From contig NZ_JBHRTR010000054.1 of assembly GCF_042646425.1 (NCBI RefSeq), forward strand, positions 434,001-498,000: a stretch of 64,000 bases of DNA. The letters run 5' to 3'. The notes under the pieces were generated by a model. It saw nothing but the letters and a program-made list of their open reading frames with translations, had not been told where the DNA came from and did not search any database. A program made the translations under genes and the position numbers. The first letter of the stretch is position 1. Every line of letters begins with the position of its first letter. This stretch comes from Marinibaculum pumilum (GTDB lineage Bacteria > Pseudomonadota > Alphaproteobacteria > Ferrovibrionales > Ferrovibrionaceae). This document shows positions 47,183-55,790 of the stretch, one piece after another.

Positions 47183-48784
47183 TCAGTGAACAACCTGGTT
47201 GGCCCGTGCATCGCCGCCACCGGCCGCGCCCTCCGTCGCGCCCTGCAGCAGTTCCGCCTCCATCGCGTCGATGCGGGACCGCAGGTGCAGCAGGGTCTTC
47301 AGTTCCTCCAGCGAGCTGGTCTCCGCCTGCACGCCTTCCAGTTCCGTCTTGAAGGTGGTGATCAGATGCTCCATCTCCCGCAGCTTCCGCTTGTCGGTGA
47401 TGCGGCCGTTGATCTTCGCCTCGTTCTGGAAATCCTCCATCCGGCTGCGATATTCCAGCACCCGCCGCCAGAAGTTCAGGTTCGACGGGTAGCGCATCTG
47501 CAGCAGCATCTCGTCGATATGGAAGCCCTGGAACAGCCGGATGCCCAGCTTCTGGCCAAGCCGGACGCCGACCGGATCCTCCACCCGCGCCAGGATGAAG
47601 ACCACGCCGGCGCGCTGCATGCGGGTGATCTCCGCCGCGCGGTCGCTGAGGATCTCTTCCGCCTCCGGCGTCCAGTTGATCTTCGCCATCCGCACGCCCA
47701 TGCGGTGGAAATCCAGCACGCCGATCATCTTCGGATGCACGCTGTCGATGGCGATCGAGGCGCCGCGCGCGGCGATCAGGTCGCGCACCATGTCGAAGCG
47801 GTCGAAATTGTCGAAGATGTCGGCGGCGCGGAACTCCACGCTGCAGTTCGGCAGGCGGTCCAGCAGGGTTTCCTCGAACTGCTGGAATTCCGGCGTGAAG
47901 ACGCTGTCGATATTCAGGTTGAACGAGGTGTTGAAGCGGATGACGTTGCGCACCTCGCAGATGCAGCGCAGCACCAGCCGGTCCAGCAGCTGGGTCAGCT
48001 GGTAGAAGTAGTTGCGGCCATCGCTCATGTCGACATTGACCAGCAGATGCTTGCGGATCTGCGCGACGCTCACGAACATCTCGTTGATCACCGGCTCCGC
48101 GCCCTTGTTGGGCACCACCAGGGCGATCTCCTGCGAGCGGATGAAGATGTCGCGGAACATGCTCGACCCCAACCGCTCGAAGGTCAGGTTGACCAGCTCG
48201 ATATGCTTCGAGGAGAGCTTCTGGTTGGCGTATTTCTCGACATTCTGGGTCAGGTCGCTGCGTTCGTCGTCGGTCGGCCCCTGCTCCAGCTCGCCCTCGG
48301 GCTGCTTGGACTCCGCGAGCTTCCGCAGGCGCTTGACCGCGATATGCTTGTGCCGGCTCAGGTCGAACACCTGCACCAGCCGCCACTGGTTCAACCGGTC
48401 GAAGACGTCCGGCAGGTAGCGCTCCACCAGGCGCAGGATGCTCAGCTTGACGTCGTTGACGAAGCCGATGATGCGGTATTCGTTGGAGGCGATGTAGAGC
48501 GCGAAGTCCCAGTCGGAGATCTTGAAGAGCCGGGTCGCCTTGTTCGGCGAGGTGGTCTCGTCCTCGTCCTCGTACACATCCTCCATGCTCTGCATTTCGT
48601 TGTTGAGGATGAGGTTGGTGAGGTTCTTCTGCGTCTCCCGCTGCAGGGCGACCGCCTCGCGCCGCTGGGAGCATTCGCGTAGCGAGATGAGGATGATGTA
48701 GTTGTTGATGCCACGCGACGCCTCGGCGGACTGGATCTGCCGCAGGGCTGCCGTGACATCATCCTCGTAGCCGTTGCTCGTCAT
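47183..48784 (-). CDS. Large uncharacterised protein with degenerate EAL-like C-terminal region
   Basis: This 533-residue protein has a long N-terminal half without a known domain (for instance RLVERYLPDVFDRLNQWRLV, LTFERLGSSMFRDIFIRSQE). A region follows that looks like a decayed EAL phosphodiesterase. ASIAIDSVHPKMIGVLDFHR with MAKINW occupies the place of DDFG...LKID, and GVVFILARVEDPVGVRLGQK with LFQGFHID matches the AEGVE...QG.. end. Key metal ligands appear lost (the DD pair is not kept), so it is probably a non-catalytic c-di-GMP-related or scaffold protein. A likely coiled coil follows (REMEHLITTFKTELEGVQAE). The start is the ATG at 48784. It follows the EAL gene on the same strand. 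Confidence 0.6.
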   Translation of the reverse strand: MTSNGYEDDVTAALRQIQSAEASRGINNYIILISLRECSQRREAVALQRETQKNLTNLILNNEMQSMEDVYEDEDETTSPNKATRLFKISDWDFALYIASNEYRIIGFVNDVKLSILRLVERYLPDVFDRLNQWRLVQVFDLSRHKHIAVKRLRKLAESKQPEGELEQGPTDDERSDLTQNVEKYANQKLSSKHIELVNLTFERLGSSMFRDIFIRSQEIALVVPNKGAEPVINEMFVSVAQIRKHLLVNVDMSDGRNYFYQLTQLLDRLVLRCICEVRNVIRFNTSFNLNIDSVFTPEFQQFEETLLDRLPNCSVEFRAADIFDNFDRFDMVRDLIAARGASIAIDSVHPKMIGVLDFHRMGVRMAKINWTPEAEEILSDRAAEITRMQRAGVVFILARVEDPVGVRLGQKLGIRLFQGFHIDEMLLQMRYPSNLNFWRRVLEYRSRMEDFQNEAKINGRITDKRKLREMEHLITTFKTELEGVQAETSSLEELKTLLHLRSRIDAMEAELLQGATEGAAGGGDARANQVVH

Positions 48785-49074
48785 TCGGTCTAATCCAACA
48801 TCCCGGACGGGTCCGGCCGGCCGGGCGACACCGCACCCGGCACCGCACCATGGGCCGGCGCTGCCGGCGGGAACGCGCACATACCGGCGCCCGGGCTTTC
48901 CTGGCGAGGGCCGCGGCCGTCATGGCCGCTCACCGCCAGTCCGCCGGATTGTAACGTGAAAAGCATGTCACAGGCGAGCATCGGCGAACGGGCGTTTTCT
49001 TCGTTCGGCCGGCCGGTCCGGTGCGACGATCCTTTGCCCTTCCGAGTACAGCCCGCACCTCTATTTGCCGGGAT

Positions 49075-50988
49075 TTATTTCAGCTGGCTCGGCAGGGCCG
49101 AGCGCCTGGCCTTCTGCTTCTGCTTCGGCCGGGCGCGCGGCAGCTTGATGTCCGGCTCGTCGGGGCGGCTGGCACTGCGCGCCTTGAACGGGTTGGCAAG
49201 CGAGAACTTGCTGCTGCGGTTGCGCACCAGGGAGCCGCCGGTGATGTCGCCGTCGATCTCCGGCTTGCCCCACAGCCAGCCCTGACCGTACTGCACGCCG
49301 AGATGGCGCAGCAGGTCGGCGGTGACATCGTTCTCCACCTGCTCCGCCACCGACTCGATGCCCAGACGGTTGCACAGCGCGGCCATGGACCCGATGAAGG
49401 CCTGCCCCTTCCGGTCAGCACGATCCCCGCGCACATAGGAACCGTCGATCTTGGCGCAGTCGACATCCAGCGCCCGCAGATATTCCATCGTCGCCTCGCC
49501 GGCGCCGAAATCGTCGATGCAGACCTGGCAGCCCGCCTTGCGGATCGACTGGATGCGGGCATTGGCGGCGGCGAGGTCGTCCAGCGGTTCCGTCTCCGTG
49601 ATCTCGAACATCAGGTAGCGGCTGTTCTCGCCGGCATTCCTCAACTCCTGCAGGATCATCTCCAGGAAACCGGAGGTGGAGAAGGACTTGCCGGAAATGT
49701 TCACGGCCACCGGCAGGCATTGCTGGTCCGACGGCACCGCCTCGATCTTGCGGATCACCGTCCGCAGGATCGCCATGTCCAGGTCGCAGTGCAGGCCGGT
49801 CTGCTCGGTGAAACGGATGAACTCGAAAGGGTTTGCCGCGATTTCCTTGTCGGGCAGGCGGATCAGTGCCTCGAAATGATGGCGGGTGCCGGTGTCCAGC
49901 CGCACGATCGGTTGATAGGCGACCTTGAATTCCTGCGCCGCGATGCGGCTCTGGGCCATCTGGATCCGCCGCGAGGTGGTCTCCAGGGTCCGCTTGCCGG
50001 CCTTCTCCGGATCGTCCTCTTCCGCGAAGGCCCTGCGGTCGGCCGCCCGCGCGAACTGCTGCACGGTGTAGCCCAGGGTCTGGCTGGCGGTCGCATAGTC
50101 CATGCTGCGGTCGACGGTGATGCTGCGCGGCACCACCCGCAGCGCCTTGCTGACGTTCGTCGTCGCCGCGATCTCCCCGATGCGCTGCTCCAGCAGGGCG
50201 GCGGCGGAGGTCGGCCCGTGCAGCACGCCGAAGCGCTCGCCGGAAAACTTCACCGCCGAATCCCCGTTCAGGGAGATCGCGCGCAGCAGATGCCCGACCC
50301 GCCGCTCGAACATGTTGCGCTGGCTCATGCCGACATGGTCACGCAGGTCGGACCAGCCGGCGACCTCGATCAGGGTCATGCGGAACGGCCCGGTCTGGCC
50401 GCGATGCAGTTCCTGCAGCCTGTGCTCCAGCACCGACTGGAAGCCGTCCAGGCCGAACACCCCGCTCTCGGCCTCGCGGAACAGCTCATGCACCGGCGGC
50501 CGGGCGGAGGCCGCCTTCAGGGTGAAGAACAGGTCGCCGCGATGCACGGAGTTGCGGTCCCGCACCGCATGGCAGGAGACCTCGCAGAGGATCGAGTCGG
50601 GGGTGCCATCCTGGCCGCCGCCATGATCGCCATGTGCCGCGGAGGACCGGTGCGGGCGCAGCCGCAGGTTCACATGGACCGAGGTCGACCGCACGCCTGC
50701 GCCGGCCAGCCAGACCAGCTCCCGGATAAAGGGGCGGTCCTCGGGCACGATCAGGTCGAGGATCGTCAGCTTGATCAGCTCGGTGACCGGGGCGCCCAGC
50801 AGCTGCTCGCTGGCGCCTGCCGCAAAGCGGACCTGCCCGCGCGGACTGGCCTGCAGCAGCAGGTCGGCACCGCCGAAGGCGAAGGCGGCATACCTGTCGC
50901 GTTCGGCCCGGCCGTCCGGCGCCTGTCGCGCCGGCCGCGCCGGACTGCCTCCGCCTTTCGTCCGCGCCCCCGGGTTCACCGTTGCCAT
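49075..50988 (-). CDS. EAL-domain c-di-GMP phosphodiesterase with PAS-like and degenerate GGDEF regions
   Basis: This 637-residue cytoplasmic protein has a PAS-like segment at residues about 30-160, a degenerate GGDEF around 200-280 (SGERF at 249-253 in place of GGDEF) and an EAL domain at about 345-575. The EAL residues are kept: E373 in FEALIRL, N430 in VNISG, E462 in FEITE, D492/D493 in DDFGAG, K513 in KIDGSY, E549/E552 in AEQVE and Q569 in YGQGWLWG. It should therefore hydrolyse c-di-GMP to pGpG, with the GGDEF part perhaps acting as a GTP-sensing regulatory domain. The tail is basic (RPKQKQKARRS). The start at 50988 is chosen for being near the PAS start, without a Shine-Dalgarno. Confidence 0.85.
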   Translation of the reverse strand: MATVNPGARTKGGGSPARPARQAPDGRAERDRYAAFAFGGADLLLQASPRGQVRFAAGASEQLLGAPVTELIKLTILDLIVPEDRPFIRELVWLAGAGVRSTSVHVNLRLRPHRSSAAHGDHGGGQDGTPDSILCEVSCHAVRDRNSVHRGDLFFTLKAASARPPVHELFREAESGVFGLDGFQSVLEHRLQELHRGQTGPFRMTLIEVAGWSDLRDHVGMSQRNMFERRVGHLLRAISLNGDSAVKFSGERFGVLHGPTSAAALLEQRIGEIAATTNVSKALRVVPRSITVDRSMDYATASQTLGYTVQQFARAADRRAFAEEDDPEKAGKRTLETTSRRIQMAQSRIAAQEFKVAYQPIVRLDTGTRHHFEALIRLPDKEIAANPFEFIRFTEQTGLHCDLDMAILRTVIRKIEAVPSDQQCLPVAVNISGKSFSTSGFLEMILQELRNAGENSRYLMFEITETEPLDDLAAANARIQSIRKAGCQVCIDDFGAGEATMEYLRALDVDCAKIDGSYVRGDRADRKGQAFIGSMAALCNRLGIESVAEQVENDVTADLLRHLGVQYGQGWLWGKPEIDGDITGGSLVRNRSSKFSLANPFKARSASRPDEPDIKLPRARPKQKQKARRSALPSQLK

Positions 50989-51292
50989 TGTCACCACAAA
51001 CAGCCGGAGGACCGGCGGCTTCCGCAGCGCCACCGCGACCCGGGCCATGCCTTGTCGCTACGGCGCGGCCTCCCAACCGCCACCGCCACGACGTGCGTGT
51101 TCGCCGGTTTCGCCCGGCGCCCGGTATGCGCCGGCCCGGCCGCGCCCCGCAGAACGGGCGGGCGGGGCCGCGGCGCGGGGCCCGGGCCGGAAACGAAGCC
51201 GGTCCCGGCACTATATCGCCCGGGCGGTCCGATTGCAGCACTGGATGTCGATGGGCCTGCCGGCCCGCCGTCCGGCTTTGGCGCGCGGGCGC
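50989..51292. other. Intergenic stretch between two genes of the EAL group
   Basis: These 304 bases separate the EAL gene from the upstream coiled-coil-like gene on the same strand. They are very GC-rich with only shadow reading frames. I see no clear promoter, terminator or small gene. Confidence 0.5.
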
Positions 51293-52441
51293 TCACCACA
51301 CGCGCGCCGTGGTCGGCTCGTGCTTCTCCTGGAGCTGGGACATCAGGATCCATTCGTCCCGCGGCATGAAGCGCGGCGCAAGGAAGCGGTTTGACTTACG
51401 CAGCAGCTCTTCCACACCCTGCCCGCGCTTGACCGGCTGCGCCTCCCAGGCCGACAGCAGCTCCTGCCAGGCCGCAAGCCGCCGGTGCAGATCGTCCCGG
51501 CCCTCGCGGATGAAGCGGATCGTGGATGCGGCATTCTTCAGCAGCGCCATGATCTCGCCGGTCTGGGCGTCGATCTGCTCCAGGCGCTGGCCGTAATCCT
51601 TGACGGCGATCGCCATGAACCGCTCGCAGGACGAGAGTTCCTCCAGCACCGACATGTCGGTGACATAGAGCCTGCGGTACGACTGGACTTTCTGATCCAT
51701 CGCCTCGACCCGCTCGTACTCCTCGCGGATCGCCTCGATATAGGCGAGTTCGCTGGCCAGCTGCTCGACCAGCTGCACCACCTCGTCCTTGCGTTCCCGG
51801 CCCAGGCCCAGCGCCACGGCGGCCTCCACGAAGGCCTCGTTCACCCGCTCGCGGGTCTTCGGATCGTCCGCCAGCTGGATCAGCTGGTCGGGGTCGGTGA
51901 TCACCGTCTCCTCGCCGGAAATCCAGGTGGTCAGCTGCAGGCAGACGCGCTGGCTGGCGATCAACCGGTGTCGATCGGTCACCTCCCAGGACGCCTCTCC
52001 GGTCAGGATCTCCCGCGGCAGCGGATCGCCGACCTTGATCGTGGCGACGAAATCCAGCGCCTGGGCGATCAGGTCCAGCATCTCCGCGTCGGCGGAACCT
52101 TCCTCCAGGTGGAACTCCCGCTTGATGCCGGGAAAGCTCAGCAACACCTCGTTGTCGCCCAGGGTGACGGCGAAGCCCGGACTCTCATCCGCGGTTGAGC
52201 GGCGAAAGACGCTGCCCTTGACGCTGTTGAAGAACTTGTGCCGGAACTGCACATGGGTCGGCTTCGGCCGACGGGCGGCACGCGCCGCCGGCGCATCCTT
52301 CTTGCCGTCCCTGGCCGGGGCCTTGGCGCCTGCGTCGGGCTGTGCCTGTGCCGCCCCCGCCGGCGCAGCGTCGCCGGCAGGCGGCTGCGCGGCTGTCTCG
52401 CCCCGGCTCTGCTCAGCAGTTTCTGGCTGGGCGCTGCTCAC
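51293..52441 (-). CDS. Uncharacterised coiled-coil-like protein next to the EAL gene
   Basis: This 382-residue protein has residues 1-60 as a low-complexity Ala/Pro/Gln tail (AAPAGAAQAQPDAGAKAP). The rest is a folded core, with long helices toward the C-terminus (YIEAIREEYERVEAMDQKVQ, IAVKDYGQRLEQIDAQTGEI) that look like coiled coil. Conserved-looking parts include HKFFNSVKGSVFRRST and RFMPRDEWILMSQLQEKHEP. I do not recognise a family. It is the first gene in a same-strand series with the EAL protein and the degenerate EAL-like protein, which suggests a shared signalling complex. Confidence 0.65.
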   Translation of the reverse strand: MSSAQPETAEQSRGETAAQPPAGDAAPAGAAQAQPDAGAKAPARDGKKDAPAARAARRPKPTHVQFRHKFFNSVKGSVFRRSTADESPGFAVTLGDNEVLLSFPGIKREFHLEEGSADAEMLDLIAQALDFVATIKVGDPLPREILTGEASWEVTDRHRLIASQRVCLQLTTWISGEETVITDPDQLIQLADDPKTRERVNEAFVEAAVALGLGRERKDEVVQLVEQLASELAYIEAIREEYERVEAMDQKVQSYRRLYVTDMSVLEELSSCERFMAIAVKDYGQRLEQIDAQTGEIMALLKNAASTIRFIREGRDDLHRRLAAWQELLSAWEAQPVKRGQGVEELLRKSNRFLAPRFMPRDEWILMSQLQEKHEPTTARVW

Positions 52442-52750
52442 TCCGCTCCACCCTTTCCAACCCTGGGCGCCGCCTGGCCTGCGGCCTGCCCAGCCGCCGG
52501 GGAAGCGCCCGCTTCATGACCGCAGGCATCAAGGTGCCAGAGATCCGTTAACATTCTACAACTGCCGGCGCCCTGCGGCGGCCGGCAGTGATGATGCGAG
52601 TGGGCCGAGCGCCCGAACGCAGCCCCCGGAACCGCCCGGACAGAACAATAGGCCGGCGGTGCCGGCCGTCACCCCCCCGTAAGGGTAAGGGCATGAAAAA
52701 GGGGCCGCCGGTCGCCCGGCGGCCCCTGCCGCATCGCGGCCTTTCTCAGG
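52442..52750. other. Intergenic stretch with one terminator
   Basis: These 309 bases lie between the coiled-coil-like gene and a Liv-type binding protein gene, both on the minus strand. The left part holds the terminator at 52696-52726. A TAGAAT box on the minus strand (plus-strand bases 52553-52558) may be the -10 of the coiled-coil-like gene, but no matching -35 is clear. Nothing else is seen. Confidence 0.5.
52696..52726 (-). terminator. Rho-independent terminator after the binding-protein gene
   Basis: On the minus strand a stem of GGGGCCGCCGGG-type sequence pairs with CCGGCGGCCCC and is followed by TTTTT (plus-strand A-run 52696-52700). It sits 25 bases after the stop at 52751 and should end that transcript. 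Confidence 0.85.
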
Positions 52751-53977
52751 TCAGCTGCCGCCGCCGCCGGCCCGGGTGCCGCTCAGCACCGGTCCGAAGC
52801 GGACCCACTCCGACCCGTCGAACTTCACCAGCTGCATCTGCTCGATCGGATAGAAGTCGTCCGGCCCGGTATTGATGGTGATGCCCGGCAGCAGCATCGG
52901 GACCTGCAGGTCCTTCAGGCTGGCGGCCTGCTTCATCAGGTTGGCACGGGTGATATCGTCGCCCATGTTCTTGATGACCTCGATGATCGTGTTGCACACC
53001 GCATAGCCGTAGGCGGTGAATGCGTCGGTCTTGTCGCCGTCCGGGAAATACGTGTTCATCCAGTCCAGCCACTCGAGATAGTCCGGATCGTTCGCCCAGG
53101 CCGGGTCGGTCGGATCCTTCAGGTAGAGGGCGGAGATCACGCCTACGGACTTGTCGAAACCGGCCGGCTTCAGCACCGAGCCCACCGAGTTCGACACCGA
53201 GTTCAGCAGGTGCAGCGGCTGCCAGCCCAGATCGGCGATCTTGCGGATCGCCTGCGCGGCGAATTTCGGCGTGGTCACGTTGTAGAACGTGTCGGCGCCG
53301 GAATTCTTCAGGTTCACCATCTGCGAGTCGATGGTCGGGTCGGTGACCTCGTAGGTCTCCTCTGCCACGATCATCTCTTCGGCCTTGGCACCAAGGCCGT
53401 CCTTCATGCCCTTGACGTAGTCCTTACCATAATCGTCGTTCTGGTAAAGAATCGCGACCTTGGCGTCGGGTTTGTTCTGCAGCAGGTAGTTCGCGTAGAT
53501 CTGGCCTTCGGTCTGATAGTTGGGCTGCCATCCCATGGTCCAGGGATAGTTTTTCGGATCGCCCCACTTGGTGGCGCCGGTCGACACGAAGAGCTGCGGC
53601 ACCTCCTTCTTGTTGAAGTACTTGTGGACCGCGGAGTTGGTCGGGGTCCCCAGGCCCTGGACCACGGCGAGGACGCCTTCGCTCTCGACCAGCTTGCGGG
53701 TCTGCTCCACCGTCTTCGGCGGGCTGTAGCCGTCATCCAGCGAGATGAAGTTGATCTGGCGGCCGTTGATGCCACCTTCCGCATTCACCTTCTTCATACA
53801 GGCGGCAATGCTCTTGCCGATCGACCCATAGGCTGAAGCCGGGCCGCTGTAAGGGTTGGTGTTGCCGATCTTGATCTCGGTGTCCGACGCGCCCTCGTCA
53901 TAGGTAGCGGCAAGAGCCGGCACTGAAAGACCGAGCGCGCAGGCCGCTACCGCGGCCAATAGGCTGTTACGGGTCAT
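52751..53977 (-). CDS. Branched-chain amino acid-type ABC transporter substrate-binding protein (copy 1)
   Basis: This 408-residue periplasmic protein (Peripla_BP_6, LivK/J type) has a signal peptide MTRNSLLAAVAACALGLSVP and family stretches DTEIKIGNTNPYSGPASAYG, GYSPPKTVEQTRKLVESEGV and VAILYQNDDYGKDYVKGMKD. It closely matches the neighbouring copy at 54285-55496 along its length. It ends in a glycine-rich GGGGS tail. It has its own upstream region and terminator, so it may be expressed separately from the livHMFG genes. The ligand could be amino acids, amides or short organic acids. Confidence 0.93.
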   Translation of the reverse strand: MTRNSLLAAVAACALGLSVPALAATYDEGASDTEIKIGNTNPYSGPASAYGSIGKSIAACMKKVNAEGGINGRQINFISLDDGYSPPKTVEQTRKLVESEGVLAVVQGLGTPTNSAVHKYFNKKEVPQLFVSTGATKWGDPKNYPWTMGWQPNYQTEGQIYANYLLQNKPDAKVAILYQNDDYGKDYVKGMKDGLGAKAEEMIVAEETYEVTDPTIDSQMVNLKNSGADTFYNVTTPKFAAQAIRKIADLGWQPLHLLNSVSNSVGSVLKPAGFDKSVGVISALYLKDPTDPAWANDPDYLEWLDWMNTYFPDGDKTDAFTAYGYAVCNTIIEVIKNMGDDITRANLMKQAASLKDLQVPMLLPGITINTGPDDFYPIEQMQLVKFDGSEWVRFGPVLSGTRAGGGGS

Positions 53978-54150
53978 TGGATTATTGAAACCTCCCTGGT
54001 TTCTGACTGGACTTTGGTGTCACGAGCGGCGCTTCTTCCGGCGCAAGCATCATCGAACGCGGCACGCAGCCCTGAGTCAAGCCCGGTATGCGACAGGCTG
54101 CCGCATCCGTGATCGCGGAAGGTCCCATTGCCCAGAAATGCGGCAGGCAC

Positions 54151-54183
54151 AAAAAAATGGGCCGCCGGTCTCCCGGCGGCCCA
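54151..54183 (-). terminator. Rho-independent terminator after the second binding-protein gene
   Basis: The stem TGGGCCGCCGG paired with CCGGCGGCCCA, loop TCTC, is followed on the minus strand by seven T (plus-strand A-run 54151-54157). It resembles the terminator at 52696, so the duplication probably included it. Confidence 0.88.
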
Positions 54184-54207
54184 TTCCCGGCCGGCCCGAT
54201 CGGGCCG

Positions 54208-54284
54208 NNNNNNNNNNNNNNNNNNNNNNNNNNNNNNNNNNNNNNNNNNNNNNNNNNNNNNNNNNNNNNNNNNNNNNNNNNNNN
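54208..54284. other. Assembly gap (77 N) at the end of a binding-protein gene
   Basis: The gap hides the last codons and stop of the gene at 54285. It begins right after the 16-bp palindrome CGGCCCGATCGGGCCG (54192-54207), which could have hampered sequencing. Confidence 0.99.
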
Positions 54285-55496
54285 GCCGGTCTCCTTGCCG
54301 GCGCTCAGCACCTCGCCGAAGCGCACCCACTCCTTGCCGTCGAACTTCACGAGCTGCATCTGCTCGATCGGGAAGAAGTCGTTCGGCCCGGTGTTGATGG
54401 TGATGCCCGGCAGCAGCATCGGCGCCTGGAAGTCCTTCAGGCTGGCGGCCTGCTTCACGAAGTTCTCGCGGGTCAGGTTGTCGCCCATCTGCTTGATGGT
54501 CTGCACGATGGTGTGACAGTTCGCCCAGCCAAAGGCATTGAACGTGTCGGTCTTGTCGCCGTCGGAATAGTACTTGTCCATCCAGGCGTCCCAGGCCTTG
54601 TAGTCGTCGTCGCCCGCCCAGGCCGGATCGGTCGGATCCTTCTGGTACAGCGCGGAGATCACGCCTTCGGACTTGTCGAAACCGGCCGGATTCAGCACCG
54701 AGCCGACGGAGTTGGACACCGAATTCAGCAGATGCAGCGGCTTCCAGCCGAGATCGGCCACCTTGCGGATCGCCTGTGCGGCGAACTTCGGCGTGGTGAC
54801 GTTGTAGAAGACGTTCGCGCCGGAGTTCTGCAGGTTGATGATCTGGGAATCGATGGTCGGGTCGGTGACCTCGTAGGTCTCCTCCGCCACGATCATCTCT
54901 TCCGCCTTGTCGCCCAGGCTGTCCTTCAGGCCCTTGACGTAGTCCTTACCGTAATCGTCGTTCTGGTAGAGGATCGCGATCTTGGCATCCGGCTTGGTCT
55001 GCAGCAGGTAGTTGCCGTAGATCCGCCCCTCGGTCTGGTAGTTCGGCTGCCAACCCATGGTCCAGGGGAACTTGTCCGGCTGGCCCCACTTGGTCGCGCC
55101 GGTGGCGACGAACAGCTGCGGCACCTTCTTCTGGTTCAGGTACTTGTGGACGGCCGAGTTGGACGGCGTGCCCAGGCCGGTCACCACGCCGAGGACTTCC
55201 TCGCGCTCCACCAGCTTGCGGGTCTGTTCCACCGTCTTCGGCGGGCTGTAGCCGTCGTCCAGAGAAATGAAGTTGATCTTGCGGCCGTTGATACCGCCCT
55301 CGGCATTGACCATGTCGAAGCAGGCGCCGACGGCCTTGCCGATCGCGCCATAGGCCGAGGCCGGGCCGCTATACGGCATGGTATTGCCGATCTTGATCTC
55401 CGTGTCAGAGACACCCGGACCGTATTCCGCAGCCATTGCCGGCGCAGTGGCAATGGCAGAGGCCGCAACGGCGGCCAAAAGGAGCTGACGGGTCAT
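54285..55496 (-). CDS. Branched-chain amino acid-type ABC transporter substrate-binding protein (copy 2, 3' end in a gap)
   Basis: 404 codons are visible from the ATG at 55496 until the gap; the stop is hidden. It has a signal peptide (MTRQLLLAAVAASAIATAPA) and the same core as the copy at 52751: DTEIKIGNTMPYSGPASAYG, GYSPPKTVEQTRKLVEREEV, VAVDQ-like linkers and IAILYQNDDYGKDYVKGLKD. It differs at many scattered positions, so the duplication is not recent. The visible end (VLSAGKETG) aligns with VLSGTRAGG of copy 1, so only a few residues are missing. It lies beyond a group II intron from livM, so it may now be transcribed apart from the permease genes. Confidence 0.92.
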
Positions 55497-55740
55497 TGGC
55501 TAGACTCACCTTCCTGATTGTTCGCTACCTAGGTACGGTTGATGGTTTCTTGTCGGCTCTGGCCTGTTCCACTCGCTTCTTGCGGCGAGGGGTGCACTGA
55601 ACCGGGGGGGCCGTCCGGTGTCAAGCGGATCCGTGAACGAACGCTCGCTAAAGGGCGGAAAAGTGCGCATTCCCGGCAATGCGAAAGCCGGCGGGCCCGC
55701 CGATTGGCATAGGGGGCGATCCTATTGGATCGCTCCCCTG

Positions 55741-55778
55741 CCACACCACCCGGCATGCGGGTCCGCACCGGGCGGTTC
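55741..55778 (-). ncRNA. Group II intron domain V
   Basis: On the minus strand, GAACCGCCCGGTGCGGACC leads into CCGCATGCCGGGTGGTGTGG. This can fold as the catalytic two-stem hairpin with the loop region typical of domain V. It lies a few bases after the maturase gene, as expected. Confidence 0.8.
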
Positions 55779-55790
55779 GAGGGATTGAGG

